NCBI GenBank assembly: GCA_051531935.1
Contig: JAOPTR010000001.1
Coordinates: forward strand, 310,001-374,000
DNA: 64,000 nucleotides
Direction: 5' to 3'
DNA from: OCS116 sp051531935
GTDB taxonomy: Bacteria; Pseudomonadota; Alphaproteobacteria; Rhizobiales; OSC116
The translations under genes were made by a program, and so were the position numbers. Below the pieces are notes generated by a model. The model made no database searches, had not been told where the DNA came from, and saw only the letters and a program-made list of their open reading frames with translations. This document shows positions 17,344-25,951 of this stretch, piece after piece. Every line of letters begins with the position of its first letter. Position 1 is the first letter of the stretch.

Positions 17344-18233
17344 TTCTCATCTTTGTTAAATAGCAAGTCTTTACTAGCAAGCACTGCGCCACCAACCACC
17401 AAGAAACAGCTCACAATTATGGTCAAGGTTAGTTCGCCAAAGCCTGCTATTGCCAAAAATACCGTCGCAAAAATTGGCGCTAAATAGGATGCCGCGCCCA
17501 AAGCCCGTATATCGCCTTTTTTCATGCCATAGTCCCAAAGATAAAACGCGCCACCCACAGGGCCCAAACCAATTAATACCAGCATCAGCCATAAAAAATT
17601 GCTGTCAGGCCAAATCGTCGTTTCAAATGTAAAATGGCAAGCAAATGCCAAAATCGAAGTCACAAAACAAAACCCCGTTACCGCAGCTGTCGGCACGTCA
17701 GATAATTTCCGCGATAATAATGAATAACTCGACCAGATAATTGCGCATGCCACGGCAAAGCCATAGCCCCATAAATAGTCCCAATTAAATGCGCTTAATC
17801 CGTCCCCAAGGCTCACATTCACCACGCCAGCCAAACCAAGCGATGCACCAATCACATGCCACCATCTTAAGCCGCCATCACCACGCATAACCAATACCGA
17901 GCCCATCACAATCAACAAAGGCCATAAGGCATTAATCAGGTTCGCTTCAATTGGCGGTGCATATCGTAACGCTAAAAAATAACATAGATGATAACCAAAC
18001 AAGCCAGACACGCCAAGCGCCCATACATACCATTTTAATTCTAGGAAAATTCTAAAGCTTTCTCGCGCCATTAGCATGTAAACAACGCCCACAATAGTGG
18101 CCGTCATAAAGCTAAATCCCAATAGCTGGAATGCAGGTATATATGTATTATAAGCGGTCAACAGCGCCAATAACGCCCAAACAACCACGGCGCCAAGGCC
18201 AATTATATTTGCTTTATTTTTAGAAACTGCCAT
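17340..18233 (-). CDS. DMT superfamily (EamA) transporter
   Basis: A roughly 297-residue inner-membrane protein with ten predicted helices in two EamA repeats (the first around residues 9-140, the second 155-290). The segments RYAPPIEANLINALWPLLIV and SYLAPIFATVFLAIAGFGEL are typical of drug/metabolite transporters of the RhaT/YddG type. The cargo is unknown and may be amino acids or other metabolites. The ATG at 18233 is preceded in frame by a GTG; either may start translation. Confidence 0.87.
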   Translation of the reverse strand: MAVSKNKANIIGLGAVVVWALLALLTAYNTYIPAFQLLGFSFMTATIVGVVYMLMARESFRIFLELKWYVWALGVSGLFGYHLCYFLALRYAPPIEANLINALWPLLIVMGSVLVMRGDGGLRWWHVIGASLGLAGVVNVSLGDGLSAFNWDYLWGYGFAVACAIIWSSYSLLSRKLSDVPTAAVTGFCFVTSILAFACHFTFETTIWPDSNFLWLMLVLIGLGPVGGAFYLWDYGMKKGDIRALGAASYLAPIFATVFLAIAGFGELTLTIIVSCFLVVGGAVLASKDLLFNKDEN

Positions 18234-18284
18234 CACAAACTCGGTTAAACTATTTAGCTCAACCTAAACCATTTGCAAACCAAT

Positions 18285-20108
18285 TCAACTAGCAAATAGT
18301 TCTTTTTCATCGCCTTCAGTGTTCACAAATATTTCGCCTAATATATCAGTGTCGCGCAACTCGTCTTGGCCTGCACCAAAATAAAAACCTTGCAAATAAT
18401 CAATGCCAATTTCGTGGAGAGTTTTTACATCTTCTTCATGCTCAACCCATTCAGCAACCGTTTTAATGTTAAAATGTTTTGCCAAATCATTCATGGTTTT
18501 CACAAAAAATTTGTCATCTTCACAATTGCGCATATTTTCGACAAATGAGCCGTCAATTTTCACAATATCTACATCTAACATTTTTAAATTCTGAAAACTG
18601 GTAAAACCAGAACCAAAATCATCAATTGCCACCAAACAACCCAATTTATGTAATTTTTTTACAAAATCACAAGCATATTTTAAATCGCTTATTAAGGCAG
18701 TTTCAGTAATTTCTATGATTAAGCGCGTGCCAATGTCTGGTCTTAAGCCTACACTTGCCGTCAAACAGTCTAACCATCTCGAATCCGCAATTGTACCTGC
18801 CGAAATGTTAATGCCTAAATTCAAATCAGGTTCATCTGCTAATTTTTGCAAGGCAATTTCAAGCACTCTATGGTCAAGCAAACGCATTAAATTTAGCTGT
18901 TCCGCAACAGGTATAAGCTGATCATTCGGAATCATATTACCATTTTTAGCCATAATCCGAATCAAGCATTCGTAGCTTTCAATGGCGCCCGTCGCCGCAT
19001 GCACAAGCGGTTGATAAACCAACTTCACTCTACGGTCATTTAAAGCACTGACAATTTCACTAGCAATTTCAATATTTTTCCTACGGTAATTATCTTTTAA
19101 AACCGATGGTTGATAAATTGAAAAGCTCTCAACTGGTTTGCGCTTGGATAATGTCAAAGTCTCTTCTGCAAACTGCATAATGTCTTGCGACACAACTGAA
19201 TGCACAGGAATAGACACACCACCTGCTGACAACGTCACAGACACCGCTTCGTCTTCAGTTCTAATCACATCCTGCCCAATGGCTTCAATCACGCGCTCAG
19301 CAGCCACCGAAATCGAATCTTCGGGGCAATTATTTAAAATAATGCCAAACTTATTACCCGAATATCTACCAATCACGTCAGATTTGCGCAACAAACCACG
19401 GATGCGCTTGGCAACCAAGGCGATCACTTCATCGGCAACATCCATGCCATAGGCTTCATTTATCATGGCTAAATTGTCAATTCCCACCAATAAAAAAGCA
19501 CCCGCTTTGCCACGGTTTTTAATTTTGGTAACCGATTGATTTAATTTTTCCCGCAATTGAATGCGGTTCACAAAGCCTGTTAAAACATCATGCGTGCCAT
19601 ATAAGGCTAATTCTTGTTGTTGGTCTTGGCGCTTATTTACAATGCGCATCACACCACAAGCGGTTTCAGGCAGGCCGTTATCACCAACAAACCACTTACC
19701 TTTATCTTCTATCCAATATCCGTGGCGCTCATCATTTAAGTCGACAATCCGATAATCAACTTCATATTCTACGCCATTGCCAAAATCATTTTCTAACGAA
19801 TGGCAAACAGTTTGGTAACGGTTTGTCACATTTTCCGAATCCATAACATTCGCAAAACCAATCGTGGTCACAATTTTATCAATATCTATATGTTCAGCAA
19901 TTTGCGAAACATTATCACTATAATTAATCACACCCGAGGCTATGTCCCAATAGTAAGTGATGTCGCCCAATGTCGATACAATTTGCGAAACCTCTGAGGT
20001 TTCTAAATACTTATTATGCTGAAGGTTAGCTTGGCCACCATGCGTAAGAATACCAGACTTTTGCTGCCTGTTTCTAAAGTCCACTGCTACCACTTTTATA
20101 TCTGACAT
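18285..20108 (-). CDS. c-di-GMP phosphodiesterase with PAS-like, degenerate GGDEF and EAL domains
   Basis: About 607 residues without membrane segments: a PAS-like N-terminal region (about 35-150), a GGDEF domain (about 165-330) and an EAL domain (about 345-600). The cyclase signature is degenerate, reading YSGNKF where GGDEF is expected, so synthesis of c-di-GMP is unlikely. The EAL domain keeps the usual metal and catalytic residues: ECL for EAL, NISAG, EITET, IDDFGSGF, VKIDGSF, AEWVE and LQGFYF. Hydrolysis is therefore the expected activity, perhaps controlled by the PAS-like sensor. I use the ATG at 20108; the frame extends 8 codons further. It is divergent from a small hypothetical gene. 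Confidence 0.88.
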   Translation of the reverse strand: MSDIKVVAVDFRNRQQKSGILTHGGQANLQHNKYLETSEVSQIVSTLGDITYYWDIASGVINYSDNVSQIAEHIDIDKIVTTIGFANVMDSENVTNRYQTVCHSLENDFGNGVEYEVDYRIVDLNDERHGYWIEDKGKWFVGDNGLPETACGVMRIVNKRQDQQQELALYGTHDVLTGFVNRIQLREKLNQSVTKIKNRGKAGAFLLVGIDNLAMINEAYGMDVADEVIALVAKRIRGLLRKSDVIGRYSGNKFGIILNNCPEDSISVAAERVIEAIGQDVIRTEDEAVSVTLSAGGVSIPVHSVVSQDIMQFAEETLTLSKRKPVESFSIYQPSVLKDNYRRKNIEIASEIVSALNDRRVKLVYQPLVHAATGAIESYECLIRIMAKNGNMIPNDQLIPVAEQLNLMRLLDHRVLEIALQKLADEPDLNLGINISAGTIADSRWLDCLTASVGLRPDIGTRLIIEITETALISDLKYACDFVKKLHKLGCLVAIDDFGSGFTSFQNLKMLDVDIVKIDGSFVENMRNCEDDKFFVKTMNDLAKHFNIKTVAEWVEHEEDVKTLHEIGIDYLQGFYFGAGQDELRDTDILGEIFVNTEGDEKELFAS

Positions 20109-20356
20109 ATTCTCGCTACCAATATAATCCAAAATAGCCCCCTGTTATCAGAGTTTTACAGGCAAAAGTTAAGAAGCATATAATATAGGCAATATATTTA
20201 GATAGATATGGTCAAACGTCTACTTAACGATACTAAAGTATAATTTGAATGCCGCATCATGGTTAATTTTCCTTAATCTTTTGCATGGCTCATCTCCAAC
20301 TTAAAACTGGCCTTCTTTTTGCAATATAATTTGCAAATCATAAGTGAGTGTTGGTT

Positions 20357-20698
20357 ATGCGTATTACAAAAATTCAAAATTTAAATTTCAGTCATTCGGA
20401 TAATTTTTCGGGCCAATATCAGCCCAAAGAAAATTCCAACAATGCCCAAAATTCAGCGACTCCTATTGCCATTGACAAACAATTAGTCCCTACGCAAACC
20501 ACTGAATATAAACGGTTTACCAACCGTAGGTTAAATAGTAACAACCCGTTTTTGGCACAATATATAGACCAATCAAATACCAAAAGATCACGCGGTTTCA
20601 TTGGCCGCAAGCCAGCGTGGCAAGTGCAAAAATCTTACAAAAATTCAAGTGAGATAGCGCAGAAAACTGTCAATTCTCGTCTGGATATGTCAATTTAA
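20357..20698 (+). CDS. Small hypothetical protein, possible alphaproteobacterial FLAQ-type family
   Basis: A 113-residue polar, Asn/Gln-rich protein without signal peptide or membrane helix. The N-terminal half looks disordered. The middle carries RLNSNNPFLAQYIDQ and the end has a basic stretch (NTKRSRGFIGRK) followed by a conserved-looking tyrosine. This layout recalls small alphaproteobacterial hypothetical proteins with an F-[IL]-A-Q-L-I core, but the link is from memory and uncertain. I use the ATG at 20357; an in-frame GTG lies 9 bases upstream. It is divergent from the phosphodiesterase gene. I cannot assign a function. Confidence 0.55.
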   Translation: MRITKIQNLNFSHSDNFSGQYQPKENSNNAQNSATPIAIDKQLVPTQTTEYKRFTNRRLNSNNPFLAQYIDQSNTKRSRGFIGRKPAWQVQKSYKNSSEIAQKTVNSRLDMSI

Positions 20699-20810
20699 GT
20701 CCAATTAGATTTTGTTTCAATTCAAAACAAATTAAACTTTATGGAACATGTTGGCACAATATTGTCCCATTCTGGGACTTGTATAAAATCATCCCAATTT
20801 TTAAAATCAA

Positions 20811-22403
20811 CTACAGACCAATGGCAATTCCGTCTTTTCGAGGGTCAGATGCCCCTTTTAAAAGCATTTCTTCGCCATTTCGGCAAATCTGTACCGCCTG
20901 CGCACCACCCCACGGCATAGAAGTTTCAAAAACTTCATGTCCTTTGGCTTCTAATGCCGTACGCACATCGGCAGATATTGGCTGCTCAACCGAAAGCCGC
21001 GTATCATCCATAAATATTCTCGGAAAATCAATCGCCGCCTGAATGTCCATGCCATAATCAATGACATTGCTCAAGAAAAACGCATGCCCGCAAGGCTGAT
21101 AAGCCCCACCCATCACACCAAAACTCATCACCAATTCGCCATCTTTTTCCACCATGGCAGGGATAATCGTATGCAAAGGCCGCTTGCGTGGTTCTATCTG
21201 GTTTGGATGTCCGCGCTCAAGCGTAAATCCTGCTCCGCGGCATTGCAAAGCTATGCCAAATTTGTCAGTCACAATGCCCGTGCCAAATAATTCAAAGTTA
21301 GAATTAATAAAGCTAATCGCATTACCATCACCATCAACAACAGACAATGTAATTGTATCCGTTTTGGGCAAGTTCGGGATAATATGCTTATCTACTTTTT
21401 TCTCAACACTCATTTGCGCGGCAATCATTTCAGCCACTTCATCACTCAACAAGGCATCAACAGGCACATCCGCAAAATCGGGGTCAGCCACATATTTGTC
21501 GCGCAACGCATAAGCAAAACGAGCTGCTTCCAAATGTATATGGTACCGCTCAGCCGAATCAGCCGCAAAACTCGACATCTCGAATTTAGATAATATATTC
21601 AGCAATATAAGCGCGGTTACACCATGCCCATTAGGTGGTATTTCAAACACGTCATGGCCTTTATAATGCCCACAAATAGGCGTCACATATTTACCTTCAT
21701 AAACCGCCAAATCATCCATGGTCAGCAAACCGTCTTGCGCGTCCAATGTAGCAATAATCTCTTGTGCCACAGCGCCCTTATAAAAACCGTCTCTGCCTTG
21801 TTCAATAATGGTTTGCAATGCTGTCGCCAAACCTTCCGATTTCATAAAATGGCCTTCTTTAGGCGCATTTCCATCAACCAGTAAATGCTTTTGCGCACCT
21901 GCTTGCAGGCGTAATTTATCTTCGGCTTTCGCCCAATCAAATGCCACACGTGGTAAAACAACAAATCCCTCAGCAGCTATCTTTTGCGCAGGTTTTAAAG
22001 CATCAGCTAAGCTTATGCTGCCAAAATCATTTAACAATCTATCCCAAGCATCAATCGCACCAGGTACCGACACAGCCTTTGCAGTGTCAGATGCAATCTT
22101 GGTTAAACCCTGAGCCAACAATTCGTCAATATTGGCCTTACTGCCTGCGAACCCTGAGCCATTATAACCAACAATCGGCTTATCACCCATTTTCAGCAGC
22201 GCAAAACAATCACCACCAATGCCAGTCGATTGCGGCTCAACTACACATAAAACAGCGGATGCTGTCACCGCAGCATCCACCGCATTGCCGCCATTTTCTA
22301 AACATTGTTTAGCCGCCATACTCGCCAAAGGGTGCGATGTTGCCACCATAGCTTTGGTGCTATAAGCGACCGATCTTCCCGCCGCATGAAAATTTCTCGT
22401 CAT
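20811..22403 (-). CDS. Gamma-glutamyltransferase family N-terminal nucleophile hydrolase
   Basis: A 530-residue Ntn-hydrolase of the gamma-glutamyltransferase family, expected to be cleaved autocatalytically before the nucleophilic Thr in KTDTITLSVVDGDGNAIS. The N-terminal block MVATSHPLASMAAKQCLENGG and the mid region PPNGHGVTALILLN are typical. It has no signal peptide, and the region where classical Ggt has RPxSSMxP instead reads RPLHTIIPAM. It is therefore more likely a cytoplasmic relative (YwrD or oxamate amidohydrolase-like) than a periplasmic glutathione-degrading Ggt. It lies 22 bases downstream of marC. Confidence 0.85.
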   Translation of the reverse strand: MTRNFHAAGRSVAYSTKAMVATSHPLASMAAKQCLENGGNAVDAAVTASAVLCVVEPQSTGIGGDCFALLKMGDKPIVGYNGSGFAGSKANIDELLAQGLTKIASDTAKAVSVPGAIDAWDRLLNDFGSISLADALKPAQKIAAEGFVVLPRVAFDWAKAEDKLRLQAGAQKHLLVDGNAPKEGHFMKSEGLATALQTIIEQGRDGFYKGAVAQEIIATLDAQDGLLTMDDLAVYEGKYVTPICGHYKGHDVFEIPPNGHGVTALILLNILSKFEMSSFAADSAERYHIHLEAARFAYALRDKYVADPDFADVPVDALLSDEVAEMIAAQMSVEKKVDKHIIPNLPKTDTITLSVVDGDGNAISFINSNFELFGTGIVTDKFGIALQCRGAGFTLERGHPNQIEPRKRPLHTIIPAMVEKDGELVMSFGVMGGAYQPCGHAFFLSNVIDYGMDIQAAIDFPRIFMDDTRLSVEQPISADVRTALEAKGHEVFETSMPWGGAQAVQICRNGEEMLLKGASDPRKDGIAIGL

Positions 22404-22425
22404 AATCGTCCCTCAAAAATTCAAT

Positions 22426-23094
22426 TCAGGTGAATAATATACTATGCTTCAAGCCAGACAAAATAAACTGAATCGAAAGCGCCGCCAATAAAACACCAAG
22501 CAAACGTGTCGCCACCTTGGTCATTTTAGGGGTGATAATTTTGTCCAACCGCCCACTAATTTTAAACATAACAAAACAAGCCAACAAGCAAAACAACATC
22601 ACGCCATAAATAACCATTTGTTTTTCAATTTGGCCTTCATATTTACTCATCAAAAGAATAATCGTCGCCATAGACCCAGGGCCCGCTAAAAACGGCACAG
22701 CCAACGGGAAAACAGCAACATCGTTACCATCATCGTCTTCAGACCCTGTTTCATCGTCTTCGTTTTCGTCACCATCAACATTTTTCTTGCGTCTTTCGGT
22801 GCGTTTTTCAAACAGCATTTCCACCGCAATTAAAAACAGCAACATACCGCCCGCAATTCTAAACGCTGGCAAACCAATACCCAAAGCTTCCAAAAAGCTT
22901 TTACCAACCAAAGCAAATATCGTCAAAATCACAGTGGCAATCAGCACCGAGCGACGTGCAATGCGCGCTTTCGATTTTTTACTCTCACCATCGGTAAGCG
23001 TCATATAAAATGGCACCAACCCAATCGGGTCAATCACCACAAAAAATGTTACAAATGTTGGCAATACAAGTGCCGATAATTCAACCCAATTCAT
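22426..23094 (-). CDS. MarC family inner-membrane protein with acidic loop
   Basis: About 222 residues with six predicted membrane helices. The family N-terminal block is FVVIDPIGLVPFYMTLTDG and the second half carries FPLAVPFLAGPGSMATIILL. MarC proteins are of unsettled transport function. Between helices three and four (residues about 100-130) there is an unusual run of acidic residues following a basic TERRKK patch, so the loop is longer and much more charged than I would expect. I use the ATG at 23094 after GGTGAGG; an in-frame TTG lies five codons upstream. It is followed by the gamma-glutamyltransferase-like gene. Confidence 0.88.
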   Translation of the reverse strand: MNWVELSALVLPTFVTFFVVIDPIGLVPFYMTLTDGESKKSKARIARRSVLIATVILTIFALVGKSFLEALGIGLPAFRIAGGMLLFLIAVEMLFEKRTERRKKNVDGDENEDDETGSEDDDGNDVAVFPLAVPFLAGPGSMATIILLMSKYEGQIEKQMVIYGVMLFCLLACFVMFKISGRLDKIITPKMTKVATRLLGVLLAALSIQFILSGLKHSILFT

Positions 23095-23152
23095 TTTCGC
23101 CTCACCCAAGTTAAATAGCTATTTAAAACCCTATCTCAAAGATAATAAATGT

Positions 23153-23185
23153 CAAAAAAAAAAGATAGCCGAAGCTATCTTTTAA
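23153..23185 (-). terminator. Rho-independent terminator after rpmF
   Basis: A perfect 10-base stem AAAAGATAGC/GCTATCTTTT with loop CGAA. On the minus strand it is followed by a long T run, as expected for the end of rpmF transcription. Confidence 0.85.
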
Positions 23186-23208
23186 TCAATTCTCAATTTT
23201 ATAAGCGA

Positions 23209-23394
23209 CTATAGTTCGTCAGCTGCTTCTAAAATTTGACGACCACGATATTGGCCAGATTTCAGGTCAATATGGTGTGGACGGCGTAATTCGCCACTGT
23301 CTTTATCTTCAATATAAGTAGGGTTTTTTAGTGCATCGTGTGAACGGCGCATGCCACGGCGAGAGCGCGTGATTTTCGACTTAGGTACTGCCAT
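23209..23394 (-). CDS. rpmF: Ribosomal protein L32
   Basis: A 61-residue basic protein with the L32 N-terminus AVPKSKITRSRRGMRRSHD and the alphaproteobacterial C-terminal style (IDLKSGQYRGRQIL). It lacks the zinc-binding cysteine pairs found in some other L32 proteins. It is a structural component of the 50S subunit near the peptidyl transferase region. It is a single-gene unit with its own terminator. Confidence 0.96.
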   Translation of the reverse strand: MAVPKSKITRSRRGMRRSHDALKNPTYIEDKDSGELRRPHHIDLKSGQYRGRQILEAADEL

Positions 23395-23704
23395 TTTAAT
23401 GACTCCAAAAAATTATCTGCCGATATACCGATATAAAGGTCAGATATGTTCGCATTCGAACTGTTAAATTGTCATCACAGATAAACCATATCAAATGACA
23501 AACATCAATAATTGGCGCTGTTATAACTCCGAATTCCCAAAAAATCTAGCTTTTTGTTTAAAAATCAACAAAAAACCGCCTATAATTTCCACACTTAGCC
23601 CCTAACAAGGCCACAGACAGCTAATCTTTCATATGTTTTTTCAACTATTGCACCCAAATTGATTTTCTGCAATAACACAATCAACTTTAAATTTAGGACT
23701 TCTT
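23395..23704. other. Intergenic region between divergent rpmF and ispA
   Basis: This 310-base A/T-rich region must hold the promoters of both genes. I see no open frame and no RNA gene. A short palindrome GTTCG-CATT-CGAAC at 23448-23461 lies in the rpmF leader; it is too short to assign a function. Confidence 0.4.
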
Positions 23705-24607
23705 ATGCCTTCAGTTATCTTGTCAGCTACAAATTTATCCGGCCAACTGCTCGAGAGTCAAAAACTCATCGAAGATCGAATCGCCGAAATATTAGCAGGT
23801 CAAGTCCAACAAAACCAACTGGAGGAAGCCATGCGCTATGGCGCACTTGCAGGTGGCAAACGTTTGCGTCCTTACCTTATTTTAGCAGCCGCTCAGCTGT
23901 TTGACGATAATATCGACAAAGCATTAGATACCGCAGTCGCGCTTGAACTCATTCATTGTTCATCTCTAATTCATGATGATTTACCTGCGATGGATGATGA
24001 TGATTTACGCCGTGGCCAACCCACCAGCCACATTCAATTTGGCGAAGCTACAGCCATATTAGTTGGCGATGCTTTTTTATCGCTTGCACCCGAAATTATT
24101 TGCTTAGATGAAAGCCTATCCGCTGAAACCCGCGTTACACTCGTCCAAAAACTAACCAATGCCTCAGGCCGATTCGGTATGATTGGCGGGCAGATGGACG
24201 ACATCGAGGCCGAAAAGAAAAGCCTCACCCTCGAAGAAATCATCTCACTGCAAGAAAAAAAGACAGGCGCATTATTTGAGTTTGCCTGCGAAGCTGGCGG
24301 CATTATTGGCGGCGGCAATACACAAGAAATCCAAGCCCTTAAAAACTACGCCACCCATTTTGGTCTGGCCTTCCAAATCACTGATGACATCCTAGACGTC
24401 ACAGGCACCGAGGAAGAAGTTGGCAAACGTGTGCAAAAAGATGATGAAGCGGGCAAAGAAACCTTCATTTCACTCATTGGTCTAGAAGCCGCTCAACAAG
24501 CCGCATTGGATACCATCGAGAAAGCCAAAGCCGAGCTTGCAATATTTGGCGACAAAGCTAAAATGCTTATCGAACTGGTCGAGCTGCTAAATAACCGCAA
24601 AAGCTAA
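23705..24607 (+). CDS. ispA: Farnesyl diphosphate synthase (polyprenyl synthetase)
   Basis: A 300-residue trans-isoprenyl diphosphate synthase that condenses isopentenyl diphosphate with allylic diphosphates to make C15 farnesyl diphosphate. The first aspartate-rich motif is DDLPAMDDDDLRRG and the second QITDDILDVTG; GGKRLRPYL binds isopentenyl diphosphate. The two-residue insertion in the first motif is typical of bacterial FPP synthases. Its stop codon directly abuts the stop of the convergent ispG, another gene of the isoprenoid pathway. Confidence 0.93.
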   Translation: MPSVILSATNLSGQLLESQKLIEDRIAEILAGQVQQNQLEEAMRYGALAGGKRLRPYLILAAAQLFDDNIDKALDTAVALELIHCSSLIHDDLPAMDDDDLRRGQPTSHIQFGEATAILVGDAFLSLAPEIICLDESLSAETRVTLVQKLTNASGRFGMIGGQMDDIEAEKKSLTLEEIISLQEKKTGALFEFACEAGGIIGGGNTQEIQALKNYATHFGLAFQITDDILDVTGTEEEVGKRVQKDDEAGKETFISLIGLEAAQQAALDTIEKAKAELAIFGDKAKMLIELVELLNNRKS

Positions 24608-25831
24608 TTATTTGCGCTCGTAATGAGTCTCAATATAATTCTCTACAATGCCCTGAAACTCAGAAATTAAAGCGTTTAAGTTTTCACCGCGCAATGTCAT
24701 GGCTTTCACACCGTCAATAAATACCGGTGCGGCTGGGTTTTCGCCCGTGCCTGGCAAGCTAATGCCAATATTCACATTTTTGCTTTCACCAGGGCCGTTC
24801 ACAATGCAACCCATCACAGCCAGAGTTAAGTCTTCAAACCCACTATATTCATCTTTCCAAGTCGGTAATCTATCGCGAATATAACCTTGAATGTCTTCCG
24901 CCAAACTTTGGAAAGTCGTACTCGTGGTGCGGCCACAACCTGGGCAAGCCACAACCATTGGCATAAATGAGCGTACGCCCATGCCTTGCAAAATCTCTTG
25001 TGCCACTTGCACTTCTTCGGTTCTAGGTGCGTTAGGTGCAGGGGTAATAGACACCCTAATCGTATCGCCAATGCCTTGCTGAATCAAACAGCTCAATGCC
25101 GCAGCCGAATATACAATTCCCTTCGAGCCCATGCCCGCCTCGGTCAAACCAAGATGTAATGCATAGTTAGAACGCGCAGATAATGTCTCATACACAGCCA
25201 CCATTTCCTGTACAACACTCACCTTACCCGAGATAATAATTTTGTCAGCACTCAGGCCAATTTCTTCGGCACGTTTGGCACTGGCCAAAGCCGATTGCAC
25301 CATAGCCTCACGCGCCACCTCAAAATTCGGCACTGGGTTGGCAGAGGCATTATTTTCGCCCATCAAACGGGTCAGTAAATCTTGGTCAAGCGACCCCATA
25401 TTCACGCCAATACGTACAGGTTTGTCGTTTTTAATCGCGGTTTCAATCATCAAACCAAATTGAGTATCACGGCGATTTTTAAATCCAACATTACCGGGGT
25501 TGATTCGGTATTTACCCAAAGCTTCCGCACAAGCAGGATGGTCAGTCAATAATTTATGCCCGATATAATGAAAATCACCAATCAGCGGCACATCAAAACC
25601 TGCATTGTCCAATTTTTCACGTATATGAGGTATTGCAGCAGCCGCTTCATCACGGTCAACAGTCACACGTACAAGTTCCGAACCTGCTCTGGCAAGTTCA
25701 ATCACTTGTTTCACAGTGCCTTCAATGTCAGCCGTGTCTGTATTGGTCATAGATTGCACAACAACGGGGGCGCCACCGCCAACCATAACATTGCCAATTT
25801 TAACACCTATAGTATCTCTACGTTGCTGCAT
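24608..25831 (-). CDS. ispG: 4-hydroxy-3-methylbut-2-enyl diphosphate synthase
   Basis: A 407-residue iron-sulfur enzyme of the MEP pathway (GcpE) that converts methylerythritol cyclodiphosphate to hydroxymethylbutenyl diphosphate. The N-terminal block VVQSMTNTDTADIEGT is the family signature. The cluster cysteines are in VACPGCGRTTS and MGCIVNGPGESK. The barrel segment INPGNVGFKN is also conserved. It is divergent from the copper chaperone gene and convergent with ispA with no intergenic base. Confidence 0.95.
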   Translation of the reverse strand: MQQRRDTIGVKIGNVMVGGGAPVVVQSMTNTDTADIEGTVKQVIELARAGSELVRVTVDRDEAAAAIPHIREKLDNAGFDVPLIGDFHYIGHKLLTDHPACAEALGKYRINPGNVGFKNRRDTQFGLMIETAIKNDKPVRIGVNMGSLDQDLLTRLMGENNASANPVPNFEVAREAMVQSALASAKRAEEIGLSADKIIISGKVSVVQEMVAVYETLSARSNYALHLGLTEAGMGSKGIVYSAAALSCLIQQGIGDTIRVSITPAPNAPRTEEVQVAQEILQGMGVRSFMPMVVACPGCGRTTSTTFQSLAEDIQGYIRDRLPTWKDEYSGFEDLTLAVMGCIVNGPGESKNVNIGISLPGTGENPAAPVFIDGVKAMTLRGENLNALISEFQGIVENYIETHYERK

Positions 25832-25951
25832 TGTTTATTTCCATCCATATTTCTGCGACAAATTGTCTATATCATGCTTTTTTACTATTATAAATTTAAC
25901 TTTCCTATAATTTATTTTTTATAGACTAATTTCTTTATATCGAGTGACAAA

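Noticed and set aside
20764..20778. GTCCCA-TTC-TGGGAC hairpin as a terminator of the small gene at 20357
   Set aside because: The stem is only six bases and has no T run, so I do not list it as a terminator.
23448..23461. GTTCG-CATT-CGAAC as an SOS (LexA) box in front of rpmF
   Set aside because: The spacing does not match the alphaproteobacterial GTTC-N7-GTTC box, and rpmF is not an SOS gene.
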